DNA of 64,000 nt from Variibacter gotjawalensis (GTDB lineage Bacteria; Pseudomonadota; Alphaproteobacteria; Rhizobiales; Xanthobacteraceae): contig NZ_AP014946.1 in NCBI RefSeq assembly GCF_002355335.1, forward strand, positions 4,169,501 to 4,233,500, read 5' to 3'. This document shows positions 61,283 through 64,000 of the stretch, piece by piece. Each line of letters starts with the position of its first letter. Positions within the stretch are counted from its first letter, which is position 1. The notes under the pieces are model-generated. The model worked only from the letters and a program-made list of their open reading frames with translations. It had not been told where the DNA came from and did not search any database. Position numbers and translations under genes: made by a program.

Positions 61283-62257
61283 ATGCGCCGCTTCAGGATG
61301 CAGATCGTGATGGTCGCCATCCTCATCACATGCGGGCTCGCGCGAGCCGAGGATTGGCCCGCGCGGCCGATAACGCTGGTCGTGCCGTACGGGGCCGGAG
61401 GGGCAACCGATGTGATCGCGCGCCTGTTCGCGCAGCAAATGAGCCTAAGCCTCGGCCGCCAGATTATCGTCGATAACGTCCCGGGCGCAGGCGGCATGAC
61501 CGGCGCTAACAGAGTCGCGAACGCGCCACCCGACGGCTATCAGATCCTCTTTGGCGGCAGCGGCAATCTGGTCTTCAACCAGATCCTTTTTAAGAAGCCG
61601 CCCTTCAACGCGATCACCGACTTCACGCCGGTAGCATTGCTGACAGAGCAATCTCTGGTGCTGATGGCGCGCAAGGACCTGCCGGGCACAGGTCTGCAGG
61701 ATTTCATCCGGCATGTGAGGGCGAGCAAGACCGCAAGCTTCGGCTCTTCGGGTGCAGGCTCCTCGACGCACCTCGGTTGTCTGATGCTCAATCTTGCCAT
61801 CGGAGTGGACGCCACGCATGTGCCGTACCGCGGCAACGGGCCGGCGATGCAGGACTTAATTGGCGGTCGCATCGACTATTACTGCGACCTTATCCAGACA
61901 GCGCTGCCGCAGGTGCAAGCCGGCGCCGTCAAGCCGATCGCGATCCTTTCGCCGACGCGTTCTCCGATGCTCCCCGATCTCCCAACTGCGGACGAACAGG
62001 GTCTTACGAATCTCGACACCACCAATTGGTACGGGCTGTTCCTCCCGAAAGATTCTCCTTCATCAATCGTGCAGAAGCTCCACCTCGCGGCAACCGCCGC
62101 GCTCGATACGCCCTCGTTCCGCGATCGGCTGCATGGACACGGTGTAGCGGTCGTCGCTCCGGAGCGGCGCAGCCCGAATTATCTCGCACGTTTTCTCAAC
62201 GACGATATCGCGAAATGGACCGTACCGATCAAAGGGAGCGGCGTCACCGTGGACTGA
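61283..62257 (+). CDS. Tripartite tricarboxylate transporter (Bug) substrate-binding protein
   Basis: ATG 61283 with AAGGAGA gives 324 residues. A signal peptide (IVMVAILITCGLARA) precedes WPARPITLVVPYGAGGATDV and IIVDNVPGAGGMTGANRV, the Bug hallmarks. No tctAB genes are nearby, so it is the third orphan Bug receptor in the window. The AraC gene is divergent, the ModA-like gene follows. Confidence 0.9.
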   Translation: MRRFRMQIVMVAILITCGLARAEDWPARPITLVVPYGAGGATDVIARLFAQQMSLSLGRQIIVDNVPGAGGMTGANRVANAPPDGYQILFGGSGNLVFNQILFKKPPFNAITDFTPVALLTEQSLVLMARKDLPGTGLQDFIRHVRASKTASFGSSGAGSSTHLGCLMLNLAIGVDATHVPYRGNGPAMQDLIGGRIDYYCDLIQTALPQVQAGAVKPIAILSPTRSPMLPDLPTADEQGLTNLDTTNWYGLFLPKDSPSSIVQKLHLAATAALDTPSFRDRLHGHGVAVVAPERRSPNYLARFLNDDIAKWTVPIKGSGVTVD

Positions 62258-62311
62258 GTTTGGTGGCGTTCGCTCGGCACTGGTCTTGGACAGCTTTTGG
62301 GGAGGACACAA

Positions 62312-63085
62312 ATGCGAATAGCTCTACGCGCCGCAGCCGCAAAATTCGGATTGATCGCCGTCTTGGCGGCGCAAGGCGTCGTTGCAACCGCTGCCGAAGT
62401 CAAAGTCATGGCCGGCGCCGCGATGAGGGGTGCCTTCGGGGAACTTGTGCCTCAATTCGAGCGCGCCACCGGGCACAAGATCGTCATCGAGTATGGAGCG
62501 GGCACAACCTTCAGAAAGCAGATCGAGGCCGGTGAAGCGTTCGACCTTGTCATCATCGATGCCTCCGAAGTGGATGAACTTATCAAGCAAGGCAAGATTG
62601 CTGGCGATACGCGTGCGGACATCGTCCGGGCCGCTATCGGCGTGGCTGTTCGAGAGGGTACGCCGAAGCCCGACATCAGTTCGGTCGATGCCTTCGAAAA
62701 AACGCTGCTCAGCGTGGGATCATTCACCTACGCGCCGGACGCGTTATACGGCAGGCATCTGTCTCAAGCGTTCGATCGCCTTGGCATCGGCGAACAGTTG
62801 AAGACCAAGACCAAGCCCAATCCTCTCGCGCGTGTTGCGCCGGCCCTAGCCGCCGGCGAAGTCGATCTCGCAATTGCCGGCATCCCCACACTTCTGTCCA
62901 CCAAGGGCGTGCAGATTGTCGGCGTCTTGCCGGGAGAGTTGGAGAACTGGCTCGTAAACACGGCAGGCGTCAGCGCGGCCGCCAAGGAACCTGACGCTGC
63001 TAAGACCTTCATCAAGTATCTTGCGACCCCGGAGGCCATCACAGTCATCAAAGCGAAGGGGATGGAGCTGCCCCTGGGTCGGTAG
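62312..63085 (+). CDS. ModA-like molybdate/oxyanion-type periplasmic substrate-binding protein
   Basis: ATG 62312 with GGGGAGG gives 257 residues. A signal peptide ends near ATAA, and the mature part starts EVKVMAGAAMRGAFGELVPQFERATG, as in ModA-like type 2 binding proteins, with DAFEKTLLSVGSFTYAPDALYG later. No modB/modC genes are adjacent, so the protein is an orphan and the ligand may not be molybdate. It is 54 bases after the Bug gene and may be co-transcribed. Confidence 0.82.
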   Translation: MRIALRAAAAKFGLIAVLAAQGVVATAAEVKVMAGAAMRGAFGELVPQFERATGHKIVIEYGAGTTFRKQIEAGEAFDLVIIDASEVDELIKQGKIAGDTRADIVRAAIGVAVREGTPKPDISSVDAFEKTLLSVGSFTYAPDALYGRHLSQAFDRLGIGEQLKTKTKPNPLARVAPALAAGEVDLAIAGIPTLLSTKGVQIVGVLPGELENWLVNTAGVSAAAKEPDAAKTFIKYLATPEAITVIKAKGMELPLGR

Positions 63086-63252
63086 CGCCCTGAGGTGTCG
63101 CGCTCCGTAGACCATGCCGAACATCAATCGCGTCCTGCGCGTTAGTCTGTGTGTTGTAACAGGCGGTTACCTTCCGTGACCGGACCTTGGCTTGAAAGCG
63201 CGCGACGCCCTGTGCCATACCCGAATCCTGTATTTTAGGGTGAGGGTTTAAG

Positions 63253-64000
63253 ATGGCTGAAGCCGCTGGATTGCTGAGTGGAAAACGCGGCTTGATCATG
63301 GGGTTGGCCAATAATCGGTCGATCGCATGGGGTATCGCCAAGGCTTGCCGCACCCACGGCGCCGAACTCGCCTTCACGTACCAGGGCGATGCGCTGAAAA
63401 AGCGCGTGGAGCCGCTGTGCAACGAGCTCGGCGGCTTCCTCGCCGGCCACTGCGACGTCACCGACGCGGCCAGCCTCGACGCGGTCTTTGCGGCCGTCGA
63501 AAAGCATTGGGGCAGCATCGACTTCGTCGTCCACGCCATCGCCTTCTCGGACAAGGACGAACTTGACGGCCGTTACGTCGATACGACCGCCGAGAACTTC
63601 AACAAGACGCTGAACATCTCCTGCTTCTCCTTCACGTCGGTCGCGCAGCGCGCCGAGAAGATCATGCCGAACGGCGGCTCGTTGCTGACGCTGACTTACT
63701 ACGGCTCCGAGAAGTGGATGCCGCACTACAACGTCATGGGCGTTGCGAAGGCAGCGCTCGAAGCATCTGTGCGCTACCTCGCGGCCGACCTCGGCGGGAA
63801 GAACATCCGCGTTAATTCGATCTCGGCCGGCCCGATCAAGACGCTGGCCGCTTCGGGCATCTCGGGCCTGCGCTACATCATCAAATGGAACGAACTTAAC
63901 TCGCCGCTCCGCCGCGCCACGACTATCGAGGAAGTCGGCGATGCCGCCGTCTACTATCTCTCGCCGATGAGCCGCGGCGTCACCGGCGAAGTGCATCACG
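63253..64000 (+). CDS. fabI: Enoyl-[acyl-carrier-protein] reductase FabI (runs off the window)
   Basis: ATG 63253 after GAGGG opens a frame that is still open at the window edge (249 codons seen of about 270). The NADH-binding start is GKRGLIMGLANNRSIAWGIA. The FabI pair is Tyr149/Tyr159 and Lys166 (YYGSEKWMPHYNVMGVAKAAL), and late VNSISAGPIKTLAASGI confirms the family. It catalyses the last step in fatty acid elongation and is a triclosan target in known species. Only the final residues are missing. Confidence 0.94.
   Translation, partial: MAEAAGLLSGKRGLIMGLANNRSIAWGIAKACRTHGAELAFTYQGDALKKRVEPLCNELGGFLAGHCDVTDAASLDAVFAAVEKHWGSIDFVVHAIAFSDKDELDGRYVDTTAENFNKTLNISCFSFTSVAQRAEKIMPNGGSLLTLTYYGSEKWMPHYNVMGVAKAALEASVRYLAADLGGKNIRVNSISAGPIKTLAASGISGLRYIIKWNELNSPLRRATTIEEVGDAAVYYLSPMSRGVTGEVHH

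Noticed and set aside
1-64000. CRISPR arrays, rRNA genes, insertion sequences or phage genes
   Set aside because: No regularly spaced repeats, 16S/23S segments, transposases, integrases or phage structural proteins were seen.

Overview
The window is GC-rich, densely coded DNA that looks like an alphaproteobacterial chromosome. The best fit is the order Hyphomicrobiales, near Bradyrhizobium, Rhodopseudomonas or Xanthobacteraceae. That placement is an inference. It rests on a RegB/RegA redox pair with the GGLQNPF quinone motif, dnaX next to ybaB, pdxH next to a surface lipoprotein and a DnaJ-like gene, several orphan tripartite-tricarboxylate (Bug) binding proteins, many ABC uptake systems and palindromic intergenic repeats. 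No database search was possible; all calls come from reading motifs, starts and context.

Layout. 1-5.7 kb: a branched-chain-type ABC uptake operon (livHMGF plus the start of a Tat-exported binding protein), a nitrilase and a divergent LysR regulator. 5.9-9.4 kb: two tiny proteins, a LysR regulator with an abnormal C-terminal tail, an orphan Bug protein and a methyltransferase. 9.4-9.8 kb: tRNA-Gln(UUG) and tRNA-Pro(CGG). 9.9-16.6 kb: a compact signalling module of a PP2C-type phosphatase, a membrane protein with two Rossmann/RCK-like domains and a RyR domain, a TPR-like Ser/Thr kinase, and a membrane-anchored FHA/trypsin-like protease. 16.7-25.3 kb: a DapA-family aldolase, YbjN and secreted proteins, an amidohydrolase, an isocitrate/isopropylmalate dehydrogenase-family enzyme, an MBL hydrolase, and a DUF898-M48 protease-DUF1499 operon.

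25.3-34.1 kb: an acyl-CoA ligase, an extensin-like protein, an amidase and an Fe(III)-type ABC importer. 34.3-43.2 kb: catabolic and accessory genes (Bug protein, S9 peptidase, ComD/ComE-like TPP decarboxylase pair, 2-hydroxyacid dehydrogenase, a cupin with a histone-H1-like tail, an SDR lacking the catalytic Tyr, an HCCA isomerase-like protein and a LivK-type protein). 43.4-50.2 kb: L,D-transpeptidase, CorA, an ETHE1-like MBL enzyme, an ABC-2 exporter and RegB/RegA. 50.2-54.4 kb: a two-gene membrane-protein/regulator cassette flanked by a decayed copy of the ybaB 3' end, then ybaB, dnaX, an acetyltransferase and the SRP RNA. 54.6-64 kb: quinone oxidoreductase, a SnoaL-like/TetR pair with a clear operator, SDR, pdxH, a surface lipoprotein, a DnaJ-like protein, an AraC/Bug/ModA-like insert and the start of fabI.

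The most notable items are the kinase/phosphatase/FHA-protease/RyR module, the ybaB-fragment-flanked cassette with a promoter-overlapping operator, and the cupin fused to a lysine/arginine/alanine-rich tail. Four families of palindromic intergenic repeats recur or occur singly. No CRISPR array, transposase or rRNA was seen.
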